Shown piece after piece: positions 29,502 through 38,709 of a stretch of DNA of 64,000 nucleotides. The stretch is from contig JAJVIN010000020.1 of assembly GCA_022071945.1 (NCBI GenBank), positions 62,001-126,000 of the forward strand. Reading direction: 5' to 3'. The position numbers and the translations under genes were made by a program. The notes under the pieces were generated by a model, which saw nothing but the letters and a program-made list of their open reading frames with translations, searched no databases and was not told where the DNA came from. This DNA comes from Thermoanaerobaculia bacterium (GTDB lineage Bacteria > Acidobacteriota > Thermoanaerobaculia > UBA5066). Numbering within the stretch: the first letter of the stretch is position 1; every line of letters starts with the position of its first letter.

Positions 29502-31027
29502 GCGGCACCGTCATCGAGGCCCCGGTTGCGAGAGTCATCTTCTTCGAGGACCGGGCCCAGGTCATTCGCCAGGCGCGGATCCCGCTTCCAGGAGGCGCTT
29601 CGCAGGTTCTCTTGGCGGGAATCTCCCCCGTCGCCGTGGACAGCTCCCTTCTCGCGAGGGCCCAGGGGGCCCGCGTCGACGAGGCGCGGATCAACCGCCG
29701 CTGGCGGATCGGTCCGGGGGAACAGCCCGAGAAAACAGCTGCCCTCACGGAGTCTCTCCGGAAGCTCCGGGCGGAGCGCGCCCGCAAGGACGGGAAGCGC
29801 CAGGTCCAGGAAAGCCGTCTTTGGCGGCTGGAGAAGGCCGCGGAACTCAGAACCGAGTCGATCGGACTCGAGATGACGGTCGCGCCGGATTTTGCGGATT
29901 CCTGGAGATCGGAGCTTTCGAGCTTCGAGGCCTCGGCAAGTGAGGCCGAACAGGCGATGGCGGCTCTCATCTCCGAGGTTCGCGACCTCGACCGCCGCAT
30001 CGCCGTCGTGGAAGCGAGGCTTCGGGAGTCCGGACCCTTCGAGCCCATCCTGGAAGCCGCGATCACGGTCGATCTGACGGCGGCCGAGGCAGGCGAGGTC
30101 GAGCTCACGATCCAGTACATCGTTCCCTGCGCGCTCTGGCGGCCCATGCACCGGGCCCGCCTGGAGGGGAGCCGAGTCGAGTTCCAGAGGGGCGCGGCAG
30201 CCTGGGAGGCGACGGGTGAAGTGTGGCGAGACGTCGAGGCGGCCTTTTCGACTGCCAGGCCCGCCAGAAGATCTGAACCTCCCCTTCTGACAGACGATCT
30301 CCTCGCCGTGCGTAAGCGCATGGAAAAGCAGATCCAGGTCGCGATGCGCGAGCAGGAGATCTCGACGACGGGTGAAGGCCAGGACCGCCTGATGGACGAG
30401 ATCCCCGGAGTCGATGACGGCGGCGAATCCAGACTGATGACTTCTTCGATGCGTGTCACGTTTCTCCCGGATGGACGAATGACATGGATCCCGCTCGACA
30501 GCTTCTCGGCCCAGGCAGAGCTCGACCGGATCGCCCGGCCCGAGCGAATCGGGGCGGTCCTGCGGCGATCCCGCCAGAGAAACGGCGCGAGCACGCCGAT
30601 CCTGGCCGGGCCCGTGGAGCTGATCCGGGAAGGTGGTTCCGCGGGCATGACCGAAGTTCCGTTCGTGGCGGCCGGCGAGACGTTCGTCCTGGCGTGGGGC
30701 CCCGACGAGTCCCTGCGGATTCAGCGAGAGACCGAGGAACACCGGGAGGTCGTGCGCTTGACCGGCCGGCAGAACGTCACCCGCACCGTGAGGCTCTTTG
30801 CCTCAAACCTCGAGAGCCGGGAAGTGTCCTTCCAGCTCGAAGAGCGGATTCCGGTCTCGGAGATCGAAGACGTCTCGGTCGAGATCCTGGGGAAGGAGTC
30901 CACCCCCGGTCTGAAGGCGGACGAACAGGGAATCGTCCACCACACCGTTTCGCTGAGACCGCTCGCGACGGCGAAGATCCAGCTCGTTTACCGGCTCTCG
31001 GCGGGGTCTTCGGTGAAGGGGATCTAG
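29498..31027 (+). CDS. DUF4139 / mucoidy-inhibitor MuiA-like protein 2
   Basis: ATGA overlap with DUF4139 protein 1; VARVIFFEDRAQVIRQARIPLPGG..., VELTIQYIVPCALWRPMHRARLEGSRVEFQRGAAAWEATGEVWRDVEAAFSTARP. Confidence 0.78.
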   Translation: MSGTVIEAPVARVIFFEDRAQVIRQARIPLPGGASQVLLAGISPVAVDSSLLARAQGARVDEARINRRWRIGPGEQPEKTAALTESLRKLRAERARKDGKRQVQESRLWRLEKAAELRTESIGLEMTVAPDFADSWRSELSSFEASASEAEQAMAALISEVRDLDRRIAVVEARLRESGPFEPILEAAITVDLTAAEAGEVELTIQYIVPCALWRPMHRARLEGSRVEFQRGAAAWEATGEVWRDVEAAFSTARPARRSEPPLLTDDLLAVRKRMEKQIQVAMREQEISTTGEGQDRLMDEIPGVDDGGESRLMTSSMRVTFLPDGRMTWIPLDSFSAQAELDRIARPERIGAVLRRSRQRNGASTPILAGPVELIREGGSAGMTEVPFVAAGETFVLAWGPDESLRIQRETEEHREVVRLTGRQNVTRTVRLFASNLESREVSFQLEERIPVSEIEDVSVEILGKESTPGLKADEQGIVHHTVSLRPLATAKIQLVYRLSAGSSVKGI

Positions 31028-31045
31028 GGGCTCAGACTCGCGCTC

Positions 31046-31163
31046 GCACGCCAGCCGCCGCTGGCGCGCCAACCACGGCTGGCGCGCCAACTACGGCTGG
31101 CGCGGCAACTACGGCTGGCGCGGCAACTACGGCTGGCGCGGCAACTACGGCTGGCGCGGCAAC
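31046..31163. repeat. 18-bp tandem repeat (about 6.5 copies), same family as 28271-28319
   Basis: Units GGCGCGCCAACCACGGCT, GGCGCGCCAACTACGGCT, then GGCGCGGCAACTACGGCT x3, plus partial units; lies between two convergent gene ends. Confidence 0.9.
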
Positions 31164-31235
31164 GATCAGGAGGGCGGACGTGACCGGCCGCCCTCCATCT
31201 CAGCCCGGCGGCAGGGACAGGAATGCCACGCCGGC

Positions 31236-32801
31236 TCACGGCAAGAGCACATCCCAATTGACCCGGCGCCACGACTTCCTGAACTCCAGGACGTCCGAGG
31301 GCCGGGCGGACTTCTTCTCCTCGCTGCCGTCGAGAAACGCCACGAAGTCGAGTTGCCGTTCTGGCCCGTCGTAGGCCTCGTCGAACATCCTGACGATGTC
31401 GTTGGCGGGGAGCGTCATCCGTCCCGCGACGTCGACCAGAGGGAGGGACAGTCCCTTCATGTCCGTGGCGGGCGCGTAGCTCTTGACGGCCAGCTCCGTG
31501 CAAACGAGGGTGGCGTCCGAGAAGAAGTCGAAGTTGAAATCGTAGGGGCGCCCCTGGTACGCGAAGGCTCGCGCCACGGCCCTCGCCTTTTCGACCTTGC
31601 CGACCCTGGGCCGGAGCACCCCGACGTAGTCGGCCAAGAGCGCGTGCTCGATCGCGGTAAAGGAGACGCCTTCGCTGATGGCCTCGATGACGCGGATCGG
31701 CCTGTTTCCCTGGAAGTCGGCGCCCTCCCGGTAGGCCTTCCACTTCCGCGGATACCGGGCCTGTAACCAGGCCGTGAACGACTCGGCCTTGGGCGTCTGG
31801 GAAGCCACCCATGCTCTCACCTCCGGGTCGGCGTCGAAGTACGCGGACAGGGACGAGGAGTCGCCCGTGAAGAGCTCGGCGTGCTTCCAGAATCCGGGCA
31901 GCCCGACGTTGGAAAGGAACCAGTTCTGCCGCGTCAAGACGAGGTCTCCGGGCTCCATCTTGCTGACGAGCGCCTCGGCCTGGTCCCGAGTGACGAGCCC
32001 GCGCCCGATGCGCCTCACCCGCGTGTCGCCCATCCACTCCGCGACGTCCTTTTGCACGGGGAAGATCGCCTTCTTCGTCGAGTCCTTCAGGATGTCCGCG
32101 GTGTTCCCTGCGTAGAGCGTCACCCCGCGCCTCTTCAACTCTTCTCTCGCCTCCCGCGAGCCTTGCGTCATGGCTCCGAGAGCCCACTTCACTTCAAGGA
32201 CGTCCGCCGTTCTCGACTTTTCGAGCCGAGGTCTGACGAGAGGCACGTAAGCGTCTCCCGTGAAGAGCTGAGTCGTCGTCGAGGCGTGAATCACCCGGAG
32301 CTTGAAGGCCGCGAAGGCCCCGGCCGGAATACCGAACTCGGCGTCTGGCTCGTCAAGAAGGACCTCGAGCTGAGGAACTCCGGCCGCGCGCCCGACAAAC
32401 GAGAGCCCGTTCGCCAGCTCCGCCGTGAGTGCGGTGTGCGTCACGAGAAACCCCCAGGCGTGCTTGTCGCTCGTGGGGAGGACCTTGTAAAAGTCCCAGT
32501 AGCGCTGACGCATTCCCTCCACGGCCGATGCGTAGGCGTAGAACGAGCCCCAGCTGGAAAGCAGGGTGCGCTTCTGTGCGACGGAGTAGGCGCTCTTCTT
32601 GTCGAGGGCGAAAAGCTCTGGTTTCTCCGCGAGCTGTTTCAGCACGCGCCGCATCCCGTCGGACCAAATCCTGAGTTCGGCGAGGTCCGCACGGGCCACC
32701 CGGGCGAACTCGGCATCCGGGAGCGAGTAGAGCCCCTTCGGCGGTTCCGCCGGGGTGCTCGAAAGAGCGAGGTGCGCGGCGACGAGAATGGCGAAGGGCA
32801 T
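31236..32801 (-). CDS. YiiX/YebB-like permuted NlpC/P60 cysteine hydrolase (secreted)
   Basis: Signal-like N-terminus; MEPGDLVLTRQNWFLSNVGLPGFWKHAELFTG (His motif) and FFSDATLVCTELAVKSY (Cys motif) in permuted order. Confidence 0.75.
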   Translation of the reverse strand: MPFAILVAAHLALSSTPAEPPKGLYSLPDAEFARVARADLAELRIWSDGMRRVLKQLAEKPELFALDKKSAYSVAQKRTLLSSWGSFYAYASAVEGMRQRYWDFYKVLPTSDKHAWGFLVTHTALTAELANGLSFVGRAAGVPQLEVLLDEPDAEFGIPAGAFAAFKLRVIHASTTTQLFTGDAYVPLVRPRLEKSRTADVLEVKWALGAMTQGSREAREELKRRGVTLYAGNTADILKDSTKKAIFPVQKDVAEWMGDTRVRRIGRGLVTRDQAEALVSKMEPGDLVLTRQNWFLSNVGLPGFWKHAELFTGDSSSLSAYFDADPEVRAWVASQTPKAESFTAWLQARYPRKWKAYREGADFQGNRPIRVIEAISEGVSFTAIEHALLADYVGVLRPRVGKVEKARAVARAFAYQGRPYDFNFDFFSDATLVCTELAVKSYAPATDMKGLSLPLVDVAGRMTLPANDIVRMFDEAYDGPERQLDFVAFLDGSEEKKSARPSDVLEFRKSWRRVNWDVLLP

Positions 32802-32870
32802 ACGGCTTCCCCCTGTTGACTGGGCGCTTCTTTTGGATGGACCGGACTCATAGCCTACATGGCGGCAGCG

Positions 32871-32912
32871 GCGCTGGCCGGGGGCCAGCGAGCGCTGGCC
32901 GGGGGCCGGCGC
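32871..32912. repeat. 21-bp palindromic direct repeat (GCGCTGGCCGGGGGCCAGCGA)x2
   Basis: GCGCTGGCCGGGGGCCAGCGA GCGCTGGCCGGGGGCCGGCGC; abuts the stop of the downstream-coordinate gene. Confidence 0.8.
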
Positions 32913-32916
32913 GGCC

Positions 32917-34395
32917 TCACCTCGACTTGGAGTCCGACCAGGAGATCTCTCGGAGGATGACCTGTCCGTTCTGCCGGGGCTGGAAGCGGACCCGGTTGTC
33001 GACCCCGTAGGAGCGCATCCGGTTGTACAGCGGGATGAGCGGGAGATCCTCCATGCTGATCCTCATGGCTTCCTGAAGGGCCTCCAACCTCAGGCTGGGC
33101 TGCAGGATGGTGGCGGCCCTCTCGATGGCCCGGTCGAGCTCGGGGTTGGAGTAGGCCCCGAAATTGGAGGCTCCGTAACTCGCGCCGTCCGGAGTGTGAA
33201 GGACCGCGTCGAAGATGTCCGAAGCGTCTCCGTAGCACGCCCAGCCGACCGAGAAGAAACGGCTCCCGGCATTGTTGAGCCGCGCGGAGAAGTCGGGCCA
33301 GTCGAGGCTCTCGACTTTTACGCGGATGCCAATTCGCGAAAGCTGCTCGGCGACGACCGGGCCGACCGTCCCGGCGGAGGAAGCCGGCATGTCGAGCGTG
33401 ACATCGAACCCCTTCTCGTACCCCGCCTTCCGCATCAGCTCGCGCGCCTTCTCCAGGCGGGGCCGGCCCGCGTCACGGCCCGGCAGGAAGCCAAACACGG
33501 TGGGCGGGACGATCTGATCAACCGGCGCCGCCTCGACCCCCGACTGTCGAATGAGGGCCTCCGAATCGACCGCCCAGTAGATGGCTTCCCTCACCTCGCG
33601 GCTCCTCAGGGGACCCTCGACCTTGAAGTTCACGCCCAGGACGACGACGGCGAGCCCAGGGTAGCTGAGATATCTGACCCCCTCGCCCGCGTCCGCAACC
33701 TCGCGCCTGGGGACTTCTCTGACCAGGTGGACCTCTCCCCTCGCGAGCGCCTTCGCTCTTTCAACCGGGCCGGGGATCACCTTGAACATGGCCTTCTTGA
33801 TTGGCGGCGCGCCCCCCCAATAGCCCTCGTTTGCCGCAAGCGAAAGCGCGTTGCCGGGGGCGTACTCGACCACGCGATAAGGACCCGTTCCGATGGCCTT
33901 CCCCATGCTGGCGGGCGTATCTTGAGGGACGATGCCGACGACGGCGAGCTTGTTCAAGAGGACCGGATGCGGGACCTCGGTATGCAGCTCGAGGGCAGAC
34001 GGGGACACGATCTCGATCCCCCGGATCGCCAGGAGGTAGTGGGCGGACTTCAGGCGCAGCGCTCGTTCGAGGCTGTACTTCACGTCACGCGCGGTGACGG
34101 GCCGGCCGTCGTGAAAAGTGACCCCCTCGCGTAACTTGAAGCGCCAGGTCAGATCTGTCGGGTTGCTCCAGCTCTCGGCCAGCCCGGGGACGACCTGCAT
34201 GTCCTTGTCGAATGCCACGAGCGCGTCGTAGACGTTGCTGAGGACCGAGTGAGTGACGCTGTCGTCGTGCTGATGCGGATCGATCGTGATGATGTCCTGA
34301 TCCATCGCCACGACCAGGACACCCGGATGCTCGGCACGAGGGCGACAGCCGAAAAGGACTATCGCGAGGCAGATCACCGCGAGCCGAGAGAGCAT
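32917..34395 (-). CDS. ABC transporter peptide/solute-binding lipoprotein, family 5
   Basis: Lipobox (IVLFGC); TIDPHQHDD...YDALVAFDKDMQVVPGLAESWSN...LREGVTFHDGRPVTARDVKYSLERAL...IGTGPYRV. Confidence 0.9.
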   Translation of the reverse strand: MLSRLAVICLAIVLFGCRPRAEHPGVLVVAMDQDIITIDPHQHDDSVTHSVLSNVYDALVAFDKDMQVVPGLAESWSNPTDLTWRFKLREGVTFHDGRPVTARDVKYSLERALRLKSAHYLLAIRGIEIVSPSALELHTEVPHPVLLNKLAVVGIVPQDTPASMGKAIGTGPYRVVEYAPGNALSLAANEGYWGGAPPIKKAMFKVIPGPVERAKALARGEVHLVREVPRREVADAGEGVRYLSYPGLAVVVLGVNFKVEGPLRSREVREAIYWAVDSEALIRQSGVEAAPVDQIVPPTVFGFLPGRDAGRPRLEKARELMRKAGYEKGFDVTLDMPASSAGTVGPVVAEQLSRIGIRVKVESLDWPDFSARLNNAGSRFFSVGWACYGDASDIFDAVLHTPDGASYGASNFGAYSNPELDRAIERAATILQPSLRLEALQEAMRISMEDLPLIPLYNRMRSYGVDNRVRFQPRQNGQVILREISWSDSKSR

Positions 34396-34405
34396 GAGCG
34401 AGATC

Positions 34406-34921
34406 TTAGTCCTTGCGCGGGCCCGCGTCCGGCCCCCGGGCCACTGAATTCCGGCGAGAAAGCCGTCTGTGGAGCCCGAGATAGAGAAGGCCGGCCAGGA
34501 CTCCCGCCGGGACGGTGATCCAGCCGATCAGAAGCAGGCTCCAGAACGACATCACGAGCGAGGCCCACAGGCCGTCGATCGGACCGAGCACTCGAATCTC
34601 GCCGTAGCCTTTCGTCCCGGTCAGGAGGCTCACGAGGATCGCGATGTACCAGGCCAGCGGATGAGACAGCGCCCCGGCAAAGGCCCCCGCCAGCCCTGCC
34701 CTCGGAAAGGAGATCCGCCCATCCCGGGAGGAGAACACTCGCCAGAAAAAGACGCCCGCAAGAAAGCTGGCGAGACCCGCGCTGAAGACGACCACCCACC
34801 AGCCCGTTGCTCTCCCGTTCCACAGAACGAAGAGAGCGGCCGCGAGTCCCATCGTCCCGAAAGCGAGGCCGGCCAAGAGCGCGCTGGGCCGTTCTGGTTC
34901 GTCTGGAGGCGAGGTCATCAT
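34406..34921 (-). CDS. Small multi-pass membrane protein, unknown function
   Basis: MMTSPPDEPERPSALLAGLAFGTMGLAAALFVLWNGR... with several hydrophobic segments; the upstream extension in the ORF track is repeat-derived. Confidence 0.65.
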   Translation of the reverse strand: MMTSPPDEPERPSALLAGLAFGTMGLAAALFVLWNGRATGWWVVVFSAGLASFLAGVFFWRVFSSRDGRISFPRAGLAGAFAGALSHPLAWYIAILVSLLTGTKGYGEIRVLGPIDGLWASLVMSFWSLLLIGWITVPAGVLAGLLYLGLHRRLSRRNSVARGPDAGPRKD

Positions 34922-34989
34922 GCAGAGAACCTCCGTTTCCGCCACCATCTTCTCTCCAAACGAGCCGCCAGGGCGGCCACGCCAGGCAG

Positions 34990-35054
34990 GAATCCCGGGA
35001 CTTCCCGGAATCCCGGGACTTCCCGGAATCCAGGAACTTCCCGGCATCCCGGGG
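34990..35054. repeat. 18-bp tandem repeat (GGAATCCCGGGACTTCCC, about 3.5 copies) between divergent genes
   Basis: ggaatcccgggacttcccggaatcccgggacttcccggaatccaggaacttcccggcatcccggg. Confidence 0.9.
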
Positions 35055-35078
35055 GCCCTCCCGGCCTATTCTTGGTTC

Positions 35079-37316
35079 ATGGGGGCCATTGCCCCTCGCC
35101 CGTGCTTGACGGCGGTCTTCTTCGCGGCGGGTCTTCTCGCGACGGTGATGCAGGTCTTTCTCCTTCGCGATCTCCTCGTCAACGCGTCGGGAGACGAGGC
35201 GTCGATCGGAGTCGGGCTCGCGTTCTGGCTTCTCGGTATAGGCGCCGGCGCCTGGTTCTGGCGGCGGCTCCCCGAGGCCCGCTCGAGGAGGGAGACAGGC
35301 AGTCTCCTGGCTCTGCTCCTGGCCGCCGGTCCGGCCCTCCTCATTCTGGGGAGAGGGCTACGGCTCGCGCTGGCGCCTCCGGCGGGCGAGCTACCCGGCC
35401 TCGGCATGGCGCTCCTCCTGGCTGCCGCGACCCTCTCGCCGGCGGGCGCCCTCATCGGCGCCCTCTTCACCACGCTCTCGGGGATCGCCTCCAGCCACTG
35501 GACCTCGGCCCGCGGGATCACGCGCCTCTATGTCGTCGAGTCGCTCGGGTCTCTCGCGGGCGGACTTGCTGCAACCCTCGCCCTCTCGGCGGGCGCGCAA
35601 CCATCCCTTGCCTTGATCGTGGCGAGCCTTCTGGCGGCATCCCTCTCGCTCCCGGCGACCTTTTCGAACCTGCTGGGGAGGCGTCTCCCCTCCCACGCCG
35701 TCTCGATCGGACTCCTCGTTCTGGCAGCACTCTCCCCGTGGCTCGAGAGCGCGACGGAGCGAATGAGATTCCGGGGAATCGCTCCAGGCATCTCTTTCCG
35801 CGCTTCCCTCCAGACTCCCTATCAGCACCTCGCCGCGGGAGGCGACTTCCCCCTTCACCTCTATTCCGGCGGACAGTACGCGGCGAGCTTTCCGGACCCA
35901 TGGTCCTCCGAGACACTGGCGCACGAGTCCGCCTGCATGACCGGCACACCCAGCCGGGTGCTCGCTCTACCGGGAGTGGCCACGGGATCGCTCCGGTTTC
36001 TTCTCCGCCACCCTGTTTCCGAGCTCGTGATCATCGAGCCCGATACCAGGAGTCTTGCGTTCCTCTCCTCGTTCTTGCCCGCGGAGGATCGCTCGGCACT
36101 CTCGGATCCCAGAGTCCGGATCGTGAACGAGGATCCGAGGCGGTTCCTCGCGCGAGAGAGAGTGCCCTTCGACCTGATCCTCCTCTTCGGGCAAGACCCG
36201 GTGACGATTCTCGGTGCGCGGCTTCTCAGCCGCGAGTTCTTCGCTCTCTGCGCGGGGCGGCTCTCGGCGGGCGGGGCGCTGGTCCTGCCCGTGCGAACCG
36301 CGCCGATGGGCTTGACCGGGCACACCCAGGGACTTGGCGGCTCGCTCTTCTCTTCCCTTGCGGCCGTCTTTCCCGTCGTGAGGGCCACACCCGGGCCAGA
36401 GAGTCTGTTCGTCGCCGGACGAGATGCCACGGCGGTCACGCTCGATCCCGGCGTTCTCGCCGCGAGGTGGAACGCACGAAACATCGATTCCAGCGTCTTC
36501 TCCGGCGAGCTCTTTCGGGCGAACTTCCCTCCGGACAGAGTCCGGGAAACAGAGGGCACTCTCCGGGCGGCCGCCACACGGTTTCCGGCGGGGACCGATG
36601 ACAGGCCGGTCTCCTTCCGATTCGCCCTGGCCCGCCGCCAGGCGGAGACGGTGAGCAGCCCGGGGAGGCTCCTCGTCTGGCTCGCCCGGCTTCCCGCCTG
36701 GGTGCTGGCCGCCCTCTTTCTCGCGCCATCCCTTCTTGCCGTTCTTGCGCGAAAGACGTTCCAGAAGAGCCCGGCGGTCCATGCCGTCGCCGCGGCAGGA
36801 GCGGCCGGGATGACCTCGTCGCTCCTTCTTCTCTTCTCGTACCAGACGTCGAACGGAGCGCTTTACGGGGAACTCGGTCTGCTCACGTCCGTCTTCATGC
36901 TGGGGCTCGCGCTCGGGGGAGTCCTGGGGGCGCGCGCCCGGGACCTTCGACTGGCCACGCTCATGGCCTGCGCCGCGACTTCGGGAATCGCCTCTCTCTT
37001 CCCCTTGATGCAGAAAGCCTCGGCCGCCCTTCCGTGGACGGGCCTCGCGGTTCACGCGGCGGCTCTTCTCGCGAGCGGCCTGGCCACCGGAGCCGTCTTT
37101 CCCGCCGCCGCCACCGTCCTGACGAAAGCGGGCGAGGACGCCCGTCAAGCCGGAGGCTGGCTCGAGGCCGCCGACCACGCCGGAGCAGCGATTGCCGCCC
37201 TCGCGGTCTCCATCCTTCTCGTTCCCGCCCTGGGGATGGCGGGGACCGCCTGGATGGCCGCCTCGACGGCGGGTCTGGCGCTCGCGGGATGGGGATCGAG
37301 GCAGGAGCACTCCTGA
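35079..37316 (+). CDS. Spermidine/spermine-synthase-like domain fused to N- and C-terminal membrane domains
   Basis: N-terminal TM block, central YQHL...LHLYSGGQYAASFPD...SELVIIEPDTRSLAFLSSF...DLILLFGQDPVTILGARLLSREFFALCAGRLSAGGALVL, C-terminal TM block. Confidence 0.75.
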   Translation: MGAIAPRPCLTAVFFAAGLLATVMQVFLLRDLLVNASGDEASIGVGLAFWLLGIGAGAWFWRRLPEARSRRETGSLLALLLAAGPALLILGRGLRLALAPPAGELPGLGMALLLAAATLSPAGALIGALFTTLSGIASSHWTSARGITRLYVVESLGSLAGGLAATLALSAGAQPSLALIVASLLAASLSLPATFSNLLGRRLPSHAVSIGLLVLAALSPWLESATERMRFRGIAPGISFRASLQTPYQHLAAGGDFPLHLYSGGQYAASFPDPWSSETLAHESACMTGTPSRVLALPGVATGSLRFLLRHPVSELVIIEPDTRSLAFLSSFLPAEDRSALSDPRVRIVNEDPRRFLARERVPFDLILLFGQDPVTILGARLLSREFFALCAGRLSAGGALVLPVRTAPMGLTGHTQGLGGSLFSSLAAVFPVVRATPGPESLFVAGRDATAVTLDPGVLAARWNARNIDSSVFSGELFRANFPPDRVRETEGTLRAAATRFPAGTDDRPVSFRFALARRQAETVSSPGRLLVWLARLPAWVLAALFLAPSLLAVLARKTFQKSPAVHAVAAAGAAGMTSSLLLLFSYQTSNGALYGELGLLTSVFMLGLALGGVLGARARDLRLATLMACAATSGIASLFPLMQKASAALPWTGLAVHAAALLASGLATGAVFPAAATVLTKAGEDARQAGGWLEAADHAGAAIAALAVSILLVPALGMAGTAWMAASTAGLALAGWGSRQEHS

Positions 37317-37419
37317 CGCCCGGAGGCACATCGCAGGCTCCGATCCCCACCGGTCCGCAACCGGCATCTCTCCCCTCATCGGTCCGGCGCGGACGCCCTT
37401 TACGTTAGTGTGAGCCTTC

Positions 37420-38640
37420 ATGGACAACCGCGGAGCTGAGATACAGCCAGAGGACGATCCCGGGCGGCGCCTTCGAGACGAGTTCCTCCTCGACCCCTCC
37501 ATCGTCTTTTTGAATCACGGGTCCTTCGGCGCGTGTCCGAAAGACGTCCTCGACGCGTATCAGGGGTGGCAGAGGGAGATGGAGAAGAACCCCGTGGAGT
37601 TCCTCGGGAGGCGCTCCGCCGCTCTCCTCTCCTCGGCCCGGGAGAGCCTCGCCGAGTACCTGGGCGCGCGCGCCGAGGACCTCGTCTTCGTTTCCAACGC
37701 CACGACCGGTGTCAATACCGTGGCGCGATCACTCTCCCTTGCGGAAGGCGACGAGATCCTGACCACGGATCACGAGTACGGAGCCTGCGACAACACGTGG
37801 GAGTTCGTCTGCGAAAGAACAGGAGCCCGCCTGGTCCGGGTGGAGATTCCACTTCCGTTCGCGCGCGAGGACTTCGTCGAGCGCGTCCTTTCGGGCGTGA
37901 CGCCGAGAACGCGGCTCCTCTTCTTGAGCCACGTGACGTCGACGACCGCCCTGATCTTCCCGATCGCGGAGGTGTGCAAGCAGGCGCGCGACAGGGGGAT
38001 CCTCACCCTCATCGACGGAGCCCACGTTCCCGGGCAGCTGCCGCTCGACGTCGAATCCCTCGGAGCCGACTTCTACACCGGCAACTGTCACAAGTGGCTC
38101 TGTGCGCCGAAGGGCGCGGCGTTTCTCCACGTTCGGCCCGAACGGCAGAAGCTCATCGACGCCACCGTCATCAGCTGGGGCTACAGCTCAGCCGTGACAG
38201 GCCACGCCGGGTTTGAGGCTTACACGGGCAAGAGCCTCCTCGAACGCCGCCTCCAGTGGCAGGGAACGCGTGACATCGCAGCGTTTCTCGCGGTCCCGAA
38301 GGCGATCGAGTTCCAGCGGGCCCACGGGTGGGATCACGTGAGGGAACGCTGCCACGGCCTGATCGTTGAGACCCGAAGCCGCCTTCAGGAGATGACGGGT
38401 CTGAACGAGGCCTCTCGCGAGGACGACTTCGCTCAGATGGCGGTTCTCCCCGTTCCTTCGATGAAGGCCGAGGAGCTGAAGGAGACTCTCTTTGCGAGGT
38501 TCCGGATCGAGATCCCGGTCACCTCTCACAAGAACCAGCTCTTCGTTCGTCTCTCGATCCAGGGCTACAACACCCGGGCCGATGCCGGCAGACTGCTGGA
38601 GGCCCTCGGAGAGATCTTCCACCTCGACCGTCGCGAGTGA
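37420..38640 (+). CDS. PLP-dependent class V aminotransferase / isopenicillin-N-epimerase-like
   Basis: FLNHGSFGACPKDVLDAYQGW; FVSNATTGVNTVARSL; TLIDGAHVPGQLPLDVESLGADFYTGNCHKWLCAPKGAAFLHV. Confidence 0.9.
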   Translation: MDNRGAEIQPEDDPGRRLRDEFLLDPSIVFLNHGSFGACPKDVLDAYQGWQREMEKNPVEFLGRRSAALLSSARESLAEYLGARAEDLVFVSNATTGVNTVARSLSLAEGDEILTTDHEYGACDNTWEFVCERTGARLVRVEIPLPFAREDFVERVLSGVTPRTRLLFLSHVTSTTALIFPIAEVCKQARDRGILTLIDGAHVPGQLPLDVESLGADFYTGNCHKWLCAPKGAAFLHVRPERQKLIDATVISWGYSSAVTGHAGFEAYTGKSLLERRLQWQGTRDIAAFLAVPKAIEFQRAHGWDHVRERCHGLIVETRSRLQEMTGLNEASREDDFAQMAVLPVPSMKAEELKETLFARFRIEIPVTSHKNQLFVRLSIQGYNTRADAGRLLEALGEIFHLDRRE

Positions 38641-38709
38641 GAGCGAGCGAACCGCCGTGAGTCCTTCCGGGAAGACGGGTGGGATCGTCTGGCTCCGAGT
38701 GAAGGTGCT

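Noticed and set aside
31046-31163. Possible CRISPR array
   Set aside because: Repeats are contiguous 18-bp units with no spacers and no cas genes nearby.
34920-35078. Collagen-like (GIPGLP) N-terminus of the SpeE-like ORF
   Set aside because: Produced by translation of the intergenic minisatellite; ATG at 35079 begins the TM domain.
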